DNA of 39,251 nt from Clostridia bacterium (GTDB lineage: Bacteria > Bacillota > Clostridia > Oscillospirales > CAG-272): positions 1-39,251 of the forward strand of contig JAFXHA010000036.1 of the NCBI GenBank assembly GCA_017536635.1, given 5' to 3'. The stretch's first letter is position 1. Each line of letters opens with the position of its first letter. A program made the translations under genes and the position numbers. Shown here in pieces: positions 7,059 through 14,485 of the stretch. Under the pieces are notes generated by a model that saw nothing but the letters and a program-made list of their open reading frames with translations, ran no database searches and had not been told where the DNA came from.

Positions 7059-7682
7059 ATGAATCTGTATCAGCTTTTTGGGAAATGTCTTGCCGCGCCG
7101 TACCGCAAGGACGGCGGTTCGGCAAATTATGCGACCGAGAGGGCGGGGGAGAGGCTTTATATTTTCTTCGAGGATTCGGACGGCGCTGAGGATTGGAGCA
7201 TCAATATTGATTTTCCTGCCAAGGCATACGAGCGAATGGGAAAATTTGCGTGGTTTGCTCACCGCGGATTTCTCGACGCGTGGAAGCGCACCGAAAAATA
7301 TCTTGCGAGAACGGTCTCGGATGAAAGCGTAAAAAGCGTTACAGTCGCGGGCTATTCTCACGGCGCGGCGATGGCTCTGCTTTGCCACGAATATATCTGG
7401 TTCAACCGCCCCGATCTGCGACCGACGCTTGAGGGGTACGGCTTTGGCTGTCCGCGCGTGATATGGGGATTTGTCAGCGACGGCGTTGCTCGCAGGTGGG
7501 AGAATTTTCTCGTTATACGCAATATTGACGACATAGTTACTCATCTGCCGCCGTCGGCGCTTGGTTACTCGCACGTCGGCAGGCTTCTGGAGATCGGCGA
7601 GTCGGGGAAATATACTCGAATTGAGGCGCATTATGCCGAAAATATACTTAACGAGCTTCGACGCTACGAAAAAAATAAATAA
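7059..7682 (+). CDS. Class 3 lipase-like alpha/beta hydrolase
   Basis: A 207-residue protein with the class 3 (fungal-type) lipase core. The nucleophile elbow is VAGYSHGAA with S100; GYGFGCPRVIW follows, then RNIDDIVTHLPP supplies the catalytic Asp (D157 or D158) and YSHVG the His (H172). The known reaction is hydrolysis of ester bonds in lipids or small esters. No signal peptide or membrane segment is visible, so an intracellular location is likely. It is short for the family and lacks a lid insertion. Start at 7059 behind TGGGGG. It follows a terminator and seems to be a single-gene unit. Substrate unknown. Confidence 0.8.
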   Translation: MNLYQLFGKCLAAPYRKDGGSANYATERAGERLYIFFEDSDGAEDWSINIDFPAKAYERMGKFAWFAHRGFLDAWKRTEKYLARTVSDESVKSVTVAGYSHGAAMALLCHEYIWFNRPDLRPTLEGYGFGCPRVIWGFVSDGVARRWENFLVIRNIDDIVTHLPPSALGYSHVGRLLEIGESGKYTRIEAHYAENILNELRRYEKNK

Positions 7683-7697
7683 ATTTTCAAAAACCTA

Positions 7698-7726
7698 TTG
7701 CATATTTCAAGCATACGTGATATAAT
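7698..7726 (+). promoter_or_regulatory. Sigma-A promoter for the PAP2-like gene
   Basis: TTGCAT (7698-7703), a 17-bp spacer and a perfect TATAAT (7721-7726). Confidence 0.75.
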
Positions 7727-7733
7727 GGTCGCA

Positions 7734-7758
7734 TAATGTAGTTATCAATACTACATTA
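7734..7758 (+). promoter_or_regulatory. 9-bp inverted repeat at the expected transcription start
   Basis: TAATGTAGT (7734-7742) and ACTACATTA (7750-7758) are separated by 7 bp, beginning 8 bp after the -10 box. Suits an operator or a 5' mRNA hairpin; no T-run follows, so it is not a terminator. Confidence 0.5.
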
Positions 7759-7777
7759 AATAATTCCAAGGAAAACA

Positions 7778-8413
7778 ATGGTGAAAAAATTGGATAACGT
7801 AAAATACAGTCTCCCTACGGGAAAGCATATAAGTGATAAAATAGCAAAGGTGATCCGCGTGGCAACGATCCCGTCGGTCGCGGCGTCGCTCTCTCTTTTC
7901 GTAATGTACGCCTACGACAGCGCGCTGATAGGCAGCGCGTGGAACTTTGTGCTCGCGCTCTTTTTCCTCGGCGTGATGCCGATGCTTGCCTATCCGCTTC
8001 AGCCCTACGTTCCGCATTTCAAGGCTAAGGGCAGAGAGGGGCAGAGAAATCTTGCGATGATCTTTGCGTTTGTAGGCTATCTGCTCGGATGTCTGGTCAG
8101 CCTGTTTTTGACAACTCCCGAATTTTTGTGGATATTTTATCTTGATTATCTGCTTTCGGGAATCGGCATAATCCTATTTAATAAGGTGTTTCATCTGCGC
8201 GCAAGCGGACACGGCTGCGGTGTTGCGGGACCTCTCGCTTGTCTTGCGTATCTCGGAATATATCCCGCGCTGATAGTCGGAATACCGCTTTACGCTGCGT
8301 CCTTTTGGGCGAGCATCAAGATGAAGCGCCACACCTGGCAGCAGTTTATAGGCGGTTCGCTGATACCGATAGTAACGCTTGCCGTGCTGGTGGGTCTGTT
8401 CAGACTGTTCTGA
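7778..8413 (+). CDS. Polytopic membrane protein, PAP2-superfamily-like
   Basis: A 211-residue membrane protein with about five or six hydrophobic segments (roughly 28-48, 54-74, 90-112, 116-134, 150-178 and 190-210). The segment FHLRASGHGCGVAGPLACLAYLG, followed by a short hydrophobic run and KMKRHTWQQFIGGSLIP, resembles the second and third motifs of the PAP2 phosphatase superfamily (a GH pair, then an H-T-x-x-Q-x-I-G-G helix). The first K/R-rich motif is not convincing, so phosphatase activity on lipid phosphates is an inference. The start at 7778 has AAGGA upstream. Converges on degV across a shared terminator. Confidence 0.6.
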   Translation: MVKKLDNVKYSLPTGKHISDKIAKVIRVATIPSVAASLSLFVMYAYDSALIGSAWNFVLALFFLGVMPMLAYPLQPYVPHFKAKGREGQRNLAMIFAFVGYLLGCLVSLFLTTPEFLWIFYLDYLLSGIGIILFNKVFHLRASGHGCGVAGPLACLAYLGIYPALIVGIPLYAASFWASIKMKRHTWQQFIGGSLIPIVTLAVLVGLFRLF

Positions 8414-8438
8414 GCAAGCCGTATTTGAAAATAAAAAT

Positions 8439-8459
8439 GTCCTCGGCTTTGCCGAGGAC
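8439..8459. terminator. Bidirectional terminator between PAP2-like gene and degV
   Basis: GTCCTCGGC, TTT, GCCGAGGAC is a perfect 9-bp stem flanked by A-rich sequence on the left and T-containing sequence on the right; it sits between convergent genes. Confidence 0.75.
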
Positions 8460-8476
8460 GTTAGGATCTTGAATTT

Positions 8477-9334
8477 TTACTTTTCCTGCTCGTAAAAGAG
8501 CACGCCGAGCGTATTGGGGCCGCAGTGGCTGGATATTACGCCGCCTGCCTGCGTGATAAGGATCTCGTCAAAATAGTCGAGAGCCTCAAGCTCGGAATAT
8601 ACCGCATCGATGATCTCCTGCGTACAGCCCGAATGAGTAAGAAAAACACGGGACTTGTCCGACGCGAGCAGGGCGGGCTTGAGATCGCCGACGTAGGATT
8701 TGAGCACGGGGAGCATCTTTCCGCGATATTTTTTGCTGACGCCCATAGCGCCGTCCTTGACGGTGATCATCGGGTGCAGGCCGAGCACGTTTGCCATCAT
8801 AGCGGTGGCGGCCGTGCAGCGTCCGCCTCTCGCAAGGTACGTGAGGTTATCAACGACAAAGCTTGCTCTAACGAGATGTCTTGCCTTTTCGATCGATTCT
8901 ACGATCTCCTCGGCGCTCTTGCCGGACTGTGCCATTTCTGCGGCTCTGATTATCTGAAGTCCGATGCCTGTTGAAAGATTTTCCGAATCTATAACGAAAA
9001 TGCGTGAATATTCGGCGTTCTCTCCGACAAGTCTTACGACGTTGCAGGTGCTGCTCATTTTCATTGATATGCCGAAAAATATTATATCGTCGCCCGCCTC
9101 GATGAGAGGAGTGAGCGTTTCTGTTGCGAGGTCAAACGGAATTGCCGCTGTTTTGGGAGTCGTTTTATTTTCATCTGCCCACTTGTAGATGTCGGCGGGA
9201 GAGGTGTTTACTCCGTCGTAATAGCTTTTATCGTCCATAATGATACAAAGAGGAATTACGGTGATGTCATATTTTTTGAGTAAATCTGCAGACAGATCGC
9301 AAGTGCTGTCCGCAACGATCCTGATCTTTTTCAT
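8477..9334 (-). CDS. DegV family fatty-acid-binding protein
   Basis: A 285-residue DegV (FakB-like) protein. Members bind a single fatty acid and present it to the FakA kinase for phosphorylation. The N-terminal motif RIVADSTCDL (4-13), the SMKMSSTCN segment and FVVDNLTYLARGGRCTAATA in the second domain are diagnostic. The length is normal. The start is the ATG at 9334 behind GGAG. A minus-strand promoter lies at 9397-9425, inside the gap to mntP. No FakA partner is in the window, and many Clostridia carry several unlinked DegV genes. Confidence 0.93.
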   Translation of the reverse strand: MKKIRIVADSTCDLSADLLKKYDITVIPLCIIMDDKSYYDGVNTSPADIYKWADENKTTPKTAAIPFDLATETLTPLIEAGDDIIFFGISMKMSSTCNVVRLVGENAEYSRIFVIDSENLSTGIGLQIIRAAEMAQSGKSAEEIVESIEKARHLVRASFVVDNLTYLARGGRCTAATAMMANVLGLHPMITVKDGAMGVSKKYRGKMLPVLKSYVGDLKPALLASDKSRVFLTHSGCTQEIIDAVYSELEALDYFDEILITQAGGVISSHCGPNTLGVLFYEQEK

Positions 9335-9396
9335 AATTTTCTCCGTTTTTTGCTTTTTACGTTTTTTGCTATGGCTAAAAAACCATATACAAATTT

Positions 9397-9425
9397 ATTA
9401 TAACATATATCGACAAGCTTTTCAA
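9397..9425 (-). promoter_or_regulatory. Sigma-A promoter for degV
   Basis: On the minus strand TTGAAA (9420-9425), a 17-bp spacer and a perfect TATAAT (9397-9402), located just past the 3' end of mntP. Confidence 0.7.
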
Positions 9426-9433
9426 GAGCTTTT

Positions 9434-10045
9434 TTATTTTTTGATGATATGCTCTGCGAGTATCTTTACGCCAATGGCTATGAGGATCGAGCCGCCCGCA
9501 AGCTCCGCCCAGGTTTTGAGCCTCGTTCCTATTGCTATTCCTGCCGCTGCTCCGACAAAGGAGAGTAAAAAGGTGATGGTGCCGACCGAGAGTACGGCAA
9601 AGGTCGCGTGCGCGAGGTCAAGGCCTACCGCGGCGAGCGATAGTCCTGCGGCGAGCGCGTCGATGCTTGTCGCGATCGCGAAAGAAAACATTACTTTTGC
9701 GCTTGTTCCGCTGTCTGCCTCGGGCGGTATCTCTGTGATGCCCTGCGCCCGCAGGCTTTTTTCTTTTGCGCCCGAGCGAAGCGAGCCGGCTATCATTTTG
9801 ATCCCGAGAAAGCTGAGCAGGCCGAAGGCTACGTAAGGCGCGATGCTTTCGATATATTTCGATACCGACGAGCCGAGCAGCCAGCCGATAAAGGGCATAA
9901 GTGCCTGAAAAAAACCGAACCAGACGCCGCAGGCAAGCCCCGTTCTGATAAAGCTTCCCTTTGACGCAAGTCCTTTACATACGCTCACCGCAAAGGCATC
10001 GGTCGAAAGACCTATTGCCAGAATTATTATTTCCGCTAAGCTCAC
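9434..10045 (-). CDS. mntP: Manganese efflux pump MntP
   Basis: A 203-residue, six-helix membrane protein of the DUF204/MntP family, which exports Mn2+. The two homologous halves show the conserved acidic motifs: GLSTDAFAVSVCKGL (12-26) with D16, and ATSIDALAAGLSLA in helix 4. A polar cytoplasmic loop (about residues 92-112) separates them, and IAIGVKILAEHI ends the protein as usual. The start is GTG at 10045, picked because GGAAGGAGAG sits just upstream. I looked for a yybP-ykoY manganese riboswitch in the 116-bp divergent gap and did not find one. Confidence 0.93.
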   Translation of the reverse strand: MSLAEIIILAIGLSTDAFAVSVCKGLASKGSFIRTGLACGVWFGFFQALMPFIGWLLGSSVSKYIESIAPYVAFGLLSFLGIKMIAGSLRSGAKEKSLRAQGITEIPPEADSGTSAKVMFSFAIATSIDALAAGLSLAAVGLDLAHATFAVLSVGTITFLLSFVGAAAGIAIGTRLKTWAELAGGSILIAIGVKILAEHIIKK

Positions 10046-10099
10046 AAAAATCTCTCCTTCCGTATAAAAGCATAAAAGTATAAATTTATCGCAAAAAGA

Positions 10100-10128
10100 T
10101 TGAATTTACAGGTTGAATGTGCTATAAT
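10100..10128 (+). promoter_or_regulatory. Sigma-A promoter for ymdB
   Basis: TTGAAT (10100-10105), a 17-bp spacer and a perfect TATAAT (10123-10128), 34 bp before the ymdB start. Confidence 0.72.
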
Positions 10129-10161
10129 CTTAATATAAAATATGAGAACGGATACTAAAGT

Positions 10162-10935
10162 ATGAAGATTTTTGCAATCGGAGACGTAGTGGGCTCCGCC
10201 GCGCTCGCGTATCTTTCGGAGCGCCTTTGGAAATTCAGAGAACAGAATCGAATAGATTTCGTGGTCGCAAACGGTGAAAACGCCTCGGAGATACACGGCA
10301 TCTCCTCTTCTCAGGCAAAGGAGCTGATAGCGTGCGGAGTTGATCTTATCACGCTCGGAAACCACGGCTTTGCTAATAAAGAGATATATAATTTTCTCTG
10401 CGATGCGAGAGAAATAATTCGCCCCGCAAATTTTTTGCCCTTCCTGCCCGGAAGCGGATATACTATAATCGATGCCTGCGGCTATCGAGTGCTCGGGATC
10501 AACGTAATGGGAAACGTGTTTATGGCTCAGTCGCTTGCCTGCCCGTTTGATACGGTGGATAAGATACTGAAGCGCGAGGCGGGGAACTACGATTTTTCGA
10601 TCCTTGACGTACACGCGGAATCGACCTCGGAAAAGCTTGCGATCGCGCGCTATTTTGACGGCAGGATAAATATAATTTTCGGAACTCACACGCACGTGCA
10701 AACGGCTGACGAGCAGGTGCTCCCGAAGGGAAGCGGATACATAACCGATCTCGGAATGTCGGGACCTGTGGATTCTATAATCGGCGCTGACGCGGCGACG
10801 GTGATCGAGAGAATGAGAACGCAGATCCCTTGCTCTATGAGGATCGCGGGCGGCGCGGTCAAGGTGTATGGCGCTATCTTTGAGCTTGACACGTCGAGCG
10901 GGCGCGTCGTATCGGTCGAGCGAGTAAGCTTTTGA
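10162..10935 (+). CDS. ymdB: YmdB-family metallophosphoesterase (2',3'-cyclic nucleotide phosphodiesterase)
   Basis: A 257-residue dinuclear metal phosphodiesterase. In Bacillus YmdB hydrolyses 2',3'-cyclic nucleotides and affects biofilm formation. All metal ligands are visible: D8 in IGDVVGS, E39 and N40 in NGENAS, N67 and H68 in LGNHG, H151 in DVHAES, and H176 and H178 in GTHTHVQTAD. The usual GNHTWDK reads GNHGFANK here; the Trp and Asp are lost but no ligand is. Start ATG at 10162 with a poor ribosome-binding site, downstream of a good promoter. The mrnC start follows 11 bp after its stop, so the two RNA-related genes probably form one operon. Confidence 0.92.
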   Translation: MKIFAIGDVVGSAALAYLSERLWKFREQNRIDFVVANGENASEIHGISSSQAKELIACGVDLITLGNHGFANKEIYNFLCDAREIIRPANFLPFLPGSGYTIIDACGYRVLGINVMGNVFMAQSLACPFDTVDKILKREAGNYDFSILDVHAESTSEKLAIARYFDGRINIIFGTHTHVQTADEQVLPKGSGYITDLGMSGPVDSIIGADAATVIERMRTQIPCSMRIAGGAVKVYGAIFELDTSSGRVVSVERVSF

Positions 10936-10946
10936 GAGGGAACGTA

Positions 10947-11321
10947 ATGGATAACAGACTTAATTCATATTCTACGGCGTCGCTTGCGTATCTGGGCGAC
11001 TGTATAATTGAGCTTTGCGTGCGTGAGTATCTCGTGGAGAGCGGCGTTTCATCATCGGCGGAGCTTAACAAAAGGGCGCTTGAGTTTGTGCGTGCTTCAG
11101 CTCAGGCAGAGGCGATGAAGAATATATTGGACCTGCTTGACGACGAGGAGAACGCGGTCTTTCACCGTGGCAGAAATATAGGGCATACCAATACGCCGCG
11201 CTCGGCAACCGTCGCGCAGTATCGCGCGGCAACGGGAATGGAAGCGCTCTTCGGATATCTGCACCTCGCGGGCAGGGAAGAGCGTATCAAGGAGCTTTTC
11301 AGACTCGCTTACAGAATATAA
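10947..11321 (+). CDS. mrnC: Mini-ribonuclease 3
   Basis: A 124-residue RNase III catalytic domain without a dsRNA-binding domain. In Bacillus it matures 23S rRNA ends. The signature ASLAYLGDCIIELCVREYLV (11-30) contains the catalytic Asp D18 and the following Glu; NIGHTNTPRSATVAQYRAATGMEALFGYLHL is the second family block. The start is the ATG at 10947 with GAGAGGG 6 bp before it; an in-frame TTG at 10932 gives five extra residues but has no ribosome-binding site. Lies in the ymdB operon. Confidence 0.94.
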   Translation: MDNRLNSYSTASLAYLGDCIIELCVREYLVESGVSSSAELNKRALEFVRASAQAEAMKNILDLLDDEENAVFHRGRNIGHTNTPRSATVAQYRAATGMEALFGYLHLAGREERIKELFRLAYRI

Positions 11322-11361
11322 AATTAAAATATAACAATACATTGAATCAAGGAGAAAAACA

Positions 11362-11868
11362 ATGAAAAATCCAATCATCAAGATCAACGTAAAGAATTTC
11401 GGCACTATGACCGCGGAGCTGTATCCCGAAAAGGCACCTCTGACTGTGGCTAACTTTGTAAAGCTTGTCGAGTCGGGCTTTTTCTCGGGACTTATCTTCC
11501 ACCGCGTTATTCCCGGATTTATGATCCAGGGTGGCGGCTACGACGAGACTATGGAGCAGAAGGAGACCGAGTCTATCCGCGGAGAATTCCGCGCGAACGG
11601 CTTTGCGTCCAACGATCTCAAGCATACTCGCGGCGTGCTTTCTATGGCGCGCACCAATATGCCCAACTCCGCATCCTCGCAGTTCTTCGTTATGCATAAG
11701 GACGCTCCTCACCTCGACGGTCAGTATGCGGGCTTTGGCAAGCTCACCGACGGCTTTGACGTCCTCGACGCGATCGCTAACGTTGAGACCGGCTCTTACG
11801 GCTGGTATATGCAGGACGTTCCCTGCGACGCCGTCGTTATCGAGAGCATGGAGATAGTTGAGAAATAA
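11362..11868 (+). CDS. Cytoplasmic cyclophilin-type peptidyl-prolyl isomerase
   Basis: A 168-residue cyclophilin that catalyses cis-trans isomerisation of prolyl bonds during protein folding. The active-site signature IFHRVIPGFMIQGG (45-58) has the catalytic Arg R48; RGVLSMART and SSQFFVMHKDAPHLDGQYAGFGKL complete the pocket. No signal sequence. Start at 11362 behind AAGGAG, 40 bp after mrnC, so it may share that operon. A consensus promoter for the next unit begins only 6 bp after its stop. A second, degenerate cyclophilin is at 19713. Confidence 0.96.
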   Translation: MKNPIIKINVKNFGTMTAELYPEKAPLTVANFVKLVESGFFSGLIFHRVIPGFMIQGGGYDETMEQKETESIRGEFRANGFASNDLKHTRGVLSMARTNMPNSASSQFFVMHKDAPHLDGQYAGFGKLTDGFDVLDAIANVETGSYGWYMQDVPCDAVVIESMEIVEK

Positions 11869-11874
11869 TTTTTA

Positions 11875-11903
11875 TTGACAAAACTTTCCGTCTATGCTAT
11901 AAT
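11875..11903 (+). promoter_or_regulatory. Perfect sigma-A consensus promoter
   Basis: TTGACA (11875-11880), exactly 17 bp, TATAAT (11898-11903). It drives the leader of the metalloprotease/lipoprotein locus. A promoter this strong before an early terminator suggests output is set after initiation. Confidence 0.88.
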
Positions 11904-11909
11904 AAAAAT

Positions 11910-11991
11910 ACAGAGAAATATCCCGACAATGTCTGTCGAGAAAAATAAAAGATCGCACAGAGTTGTCGCAAGGGGAACTCTGTGCGTTTTT
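11910..11991 (+). ncRNA. Candidate short structured transcript or attenuator leader
   Basis: From the expected start near 11910 the RNA would contain a small hairpin CGACA/TGTCG (11924-11938) and then an intrinsic terminator at 11954-11991, giving an RNA of about 80 nt. CGACAA (11924-11929) can instead pair with TTGTCG (11963-11968), which overlaps the terminator's left arm and loop, so two exclusive folds are possible. No ORF with a ribosome-binding site lies inside. It may be a free small RNA or a transcription attenuator; no known family recognised. Confidence 0.45.
11954..11991 (+). terminator. Early intrinsic terminator before the metalloprotease locus
   Basis: CGCACAGAGTT (11954-11964) and AACTCTGTGCG (11976-11986) form a perfect 11-bp stem with an 11-nt loop, followed by TTTTT. 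It lies between the only good promoter and the protease gene. Confidence 0.82.
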
Positions 11992-12025
11992 AAAATTTTA
12001 ATAAAAAAGGAAAAGGAGGGACATT

Positions 12026-12097
12026 ATGATTACACGACATAACAGAAGCCACAAACACACCATTCACCGCACGCTCCCTCTGGTCTTCATTTTATAA
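12026..12097 (+). CDS. Putative 23-residue His-containing leader peptide
   Basis: A short ORF with an excellent ribosome-binding site (AAAAGGAGGG, 8 nt before the ATG at 12026). The peptide starts MITRHNRSHKH; it has His at positions 5, 9, 11 and 14, is strongly basic in its first half and ends in a hydrophobic LPLVFIL. The TAA stop (12095-12097) lies inside the left arm of a perfect 12-nt inverted repeat whose right arm abuts the ribosome-binding site of the next gene. Position, size and structure suggest a regulatory upstream ORF rather than a functional protein. Too short for homology; translation unproven. Confidence 0.55.
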   Translation: MITRHNRSHKHTIHRTLPLVFIL

Positions 12098-12164
12098 TCT
12101 TGCGTAGATACTATCTACGTGTACGCTATCCGTTTTTAAACAATAGTTAAGATTATAAAAGGAG
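12090..12164 (+). promoter_or_regulatory. Inverted repeat linking the leader ORF to the protease ribosome-binding site
   Basis: TTTTATAATCTT (12090-12101) is the exact reverse complement of AAGATTATAAAA (12149-12160); the ribosome-binding site GGAG follows directly (12161-12164). Between the arms is a smaller hairpin CGTAGA/TCTACG (12103-12119) that competes with GCGTA/TACGC. A ribosome ending at 12097 would cover the left arm and keep the long hairpin open. Resembles translational attenuators; inference. Confidence 0.55.
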
Positions 12165-12169
12165 AAAAT

Positions 12170-14482
12170 ATGAAGAAAAGTAAATATAGGAAAATCAAGC
12201 TATTGTCGCTTGTTTTAACCGTAATAATGCTCACCTACGTTATGCCGTTTCAGACAATAGCGGCAAAAGATGATGTCGCTCCCGCAAGAGAGTCCGGCAT
12301 ATCGGTAAGGGAATCAGAGGTGTCTGATCCCACGCTTGATTGGAAAGGTGATCCGATAAATTCCAAAGCATCAGAGTTTGGGAAAGAGTTATTCGAGGAG
12401 CGAAACAGCAGATCGACGGACGGTCTTACAGCTGGTGTATATTCATTCAGAAACGTAGGGCACTCGGATATGTGGTTTGACACGAGAGCAGATTCGTACA
12501 ATGAGGATACTTATATTCAACAGTATAAATATACAACAAACCCTGCCGATACAGATTACTTTGAGCGTTCCGGATTATTCAAGGTAACCATACATCCCGT
12601 TGATGGAACTTATATAATTCGCTCAATGCGTAATAATCGCTATACGCTTGGATTGTATGAGGCGGGTGGAAAAAAATACATTCAAACCCAAGAGATACCG
12701 TTAAATGATGGAGACGTGGAAATTGAGGATACGTTTGAGATAGAGTACAATTCCACTTTGAACGGATATACTGTAAAGCGTTATGGAACAGAGGACTATA
12801 TCACATCTTGTAGCGCAACTGCATCAGGCGGTGCCGGAGGAATGGCATCCTGCCTGCAATTTACCGATGAATATAGCAGCACGTCAGCTTGGATCCTGAC
12901 AAAATATATCGGAACGCTTGAAAGAGGGCAGGTTTTTGAATATCCGAGCAGTTGGGATGATGTTGGATTGATTCAGGACATATTTTATAATCCAAGATTG
13001 ATCGCTTGGTGTACCCAACCTAATTATAATACACCGTATGTAATCCCCGTATTTGGGTATGATGACATGGCAGATTATCTGTGGAATCCCGATTCGGCCC
13101 GTTTTTCAATAACGCCGAGATTTTTCGGAGAACTTAGACTTAATATCGGGGTATCGCTCTCGAGCGAGGACTTTGCCACTACCAATCAATTTTATTATAT
13201 AGAAACATATTCAAGCAGAATCGTACCGCAAGAGGGTGCATATTACGTTCAAAATGCGGGTACGGAAAAATATATAGATATTGAAGGACTTGATGCGGTA
13301 GCGGGTGCACAGGTCATACAGTATCAATATGTTTATATAGAAGATCCGGATCTTCAAATGATGTGGGAAATAGAACATGTATCAGGTTCGGGCGGATACG
13401 TTAGAATAAAGTCTGCGGCGGCAGATATATATTTGGGTATAAACCCCTCTGATCCGTACGATATTATTCTTACTGAGGAGCAAGACGATCTTTCACTGTG
13501 GGCTATAGAGGTTACGCAGAGAAAAACCTTAGTATTTAAATGTTATGATACAGCATACAGTAATTTGGTTATGTTCGTCCCAAATAGTACAAACCGTGCT
13601 GCAATACAGCAAACGACTTATGTTAACGATTCTACTGACATTAAAGACGAGTGGCATCTTGTTAAAAAGGTTATTTCTCTTGTGAATTATTATGATGAAT
13701 CCTTTAGCAATTATATTAATGGTGATCTTATAGAATACATTGACGATGCTGTTGCGTTTGCAAATATTGTATATGCACGTTATTTGGGTATCGGTATATA
13801 TATGGATGGTAACGCGCAATCTTATGAGAGTGTTATGGGGGAAAAATCCATAGCAGATCAGTGCAGTCGCAGTAGCACTTCTATATGTTCGTGTAAAGTG
13901 AATGAATGCGGCTTGATATGTGAAGGAGTTCATCATAAAAATATAAAAACTATGTCAAATCAACTTATGAATGATCCGCGTAATAATGATCATATATATG
14001 TATTATGGGCAAATCGTTCTTTTGGATATTGTTATATTGATAATAACGATGCGCACGGTGGATCGCTTGCTATTGGAGCCGTTTGGGGTAAACGACCTGT
14101 TATAAATATGTTACACACTCAGGCGATAAACAAGGTTGAACGAAAAGCAACTATGGCAATAGGTTTAGCGCACGAAATGACACATTGCTTAAATATGGAT
14201 GATGTTTATGAAAATAATATACATAGCGGCAATGATGATTCTCAATATGTTTGCATAATGGACAATCAAGATATAGGAAGGCAATATCAATTTTATCATA
14301 ATATTCTTGCGGGTGAATTCGTAGATTTACCTACATTGGGCAATAGAAGTTCAGAAGTTGTTATTGGTGCGAAACCATTTTGCTCTTCATGTCTTGCTAC
14401 TATGAAGCAAAAAGTTAACGCTTATATTACAAATGCGTGGCAGATTAACGGTAATATCACGCAAAATGCATTGGAGGAATAA
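12170..14482 (+). CDS. Secreted RICIN-lectin and metzincin-like zinc metalloprotease
   Basis: A 770-residue exported protein. Residues 1-32 are a signal peptide (KKSKYRKIK, a hydrophobic core, TIAA cleavage). Two ricin-type beta-trefoil lectin-like regions follow (about 87-247 and 351-505), with repeated YYVQNAGTEKYIDI- and YIRSxxNxRYTLGL-like blocks. The C-terminal third is a zinc protease: HEMTHCLNMDD at 668-678 fits HExxHxxNxxD, with H668, H672 and D678 as ligands and E669 as base, and CIMD with M697 makes a plausible Met-turn. Gly at position 8 of the metzincin motif is Asn. A Cys-rich stretch (SICSCKVNECGLIC) precedes it. The coding region is AT-richer than its neighbours. The lipoprotein at 14486 starts 3 bp after its stop. 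Likely a cell-surface-targeted or host-glycan-binding protease; substrate unknown. Confidence 0.82.
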   Translation: MKKSKYRKIKLLSLVLTVIMLTYVMPFQTIAAKDDVAPARESGISVRESEVSDPTLDWKGDPINSKASEFGKELFEERNSRSTDGLTAGVYSFRNVGHSDMWFDTRADSYNEDTYIQQYKYTTNPADTDYFERSGLFKVTIHPVDGTYIIRSMRNNRYTLGLYEAGGKKYIQTQEIPLNDGDVEIEDTFEIEYNSTLNGYTVKRYGTEDYITSCSATASGGAGGMASCLQFTDEYSSTSAWILTKYIGTLERGQVFEYPSSWDDVGLIQDIFYNPRLIAWCTQPNYNTPYVIPVFGYDDMADYLWNPDSARFSITPRFFGELRLNIGVSLSSEDFATTNQFYYIETYSSRIVPQEGAYYVQNAGTEKYIDIEGLDAVAGAQVIQYQYVYIEDPDLQMMWEIEHVSGSGGYVRIKSAAADIYLGINPSDPYDIILTEEQDDLSLWAIEVTQRKTLVFKCYDTAYSNLVMFVPNSTNRAAIQQTTYVNDSTDIKDEWHLVKKVISLVNYYDESFSNYINGDLIEYIDDAVAFANIVYARYLGIGIYMDGNAQSYESVMGEKSIADQCSRSSTSICSCKVNECGLICEGVHHKNIKTMSNQLMNDPRNNDHIYVLWANRSFGYCYIDNNDAHGGSLAIGAVWGKRPVINMLHTQAINKVERKATMAIGLAHEMTHCLNMDDVYENNIHSGNDDSQYVCIMDNQDIGRQYQFYHNILAGEFVDLPTLGNRSSEVVIGAKPFCSSCLATMKQKVNAYITNAWQINGNITQNALEE

Positions 14483-14485
14483 CAC

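Noticed and set aside
10046..10161. Possible yybP-ykoY manganese riboswitch before mntP
   Set aside because: The gap is only 116 bp, is shared with the ymdB promoter, and lacks the conserved loops.
12090..12160. Retron-like or attC-like folded DNA
   Set aside because: No reverse transcriptase or integrase in the window and no conserved attC core; the leader-ORF model fits better.
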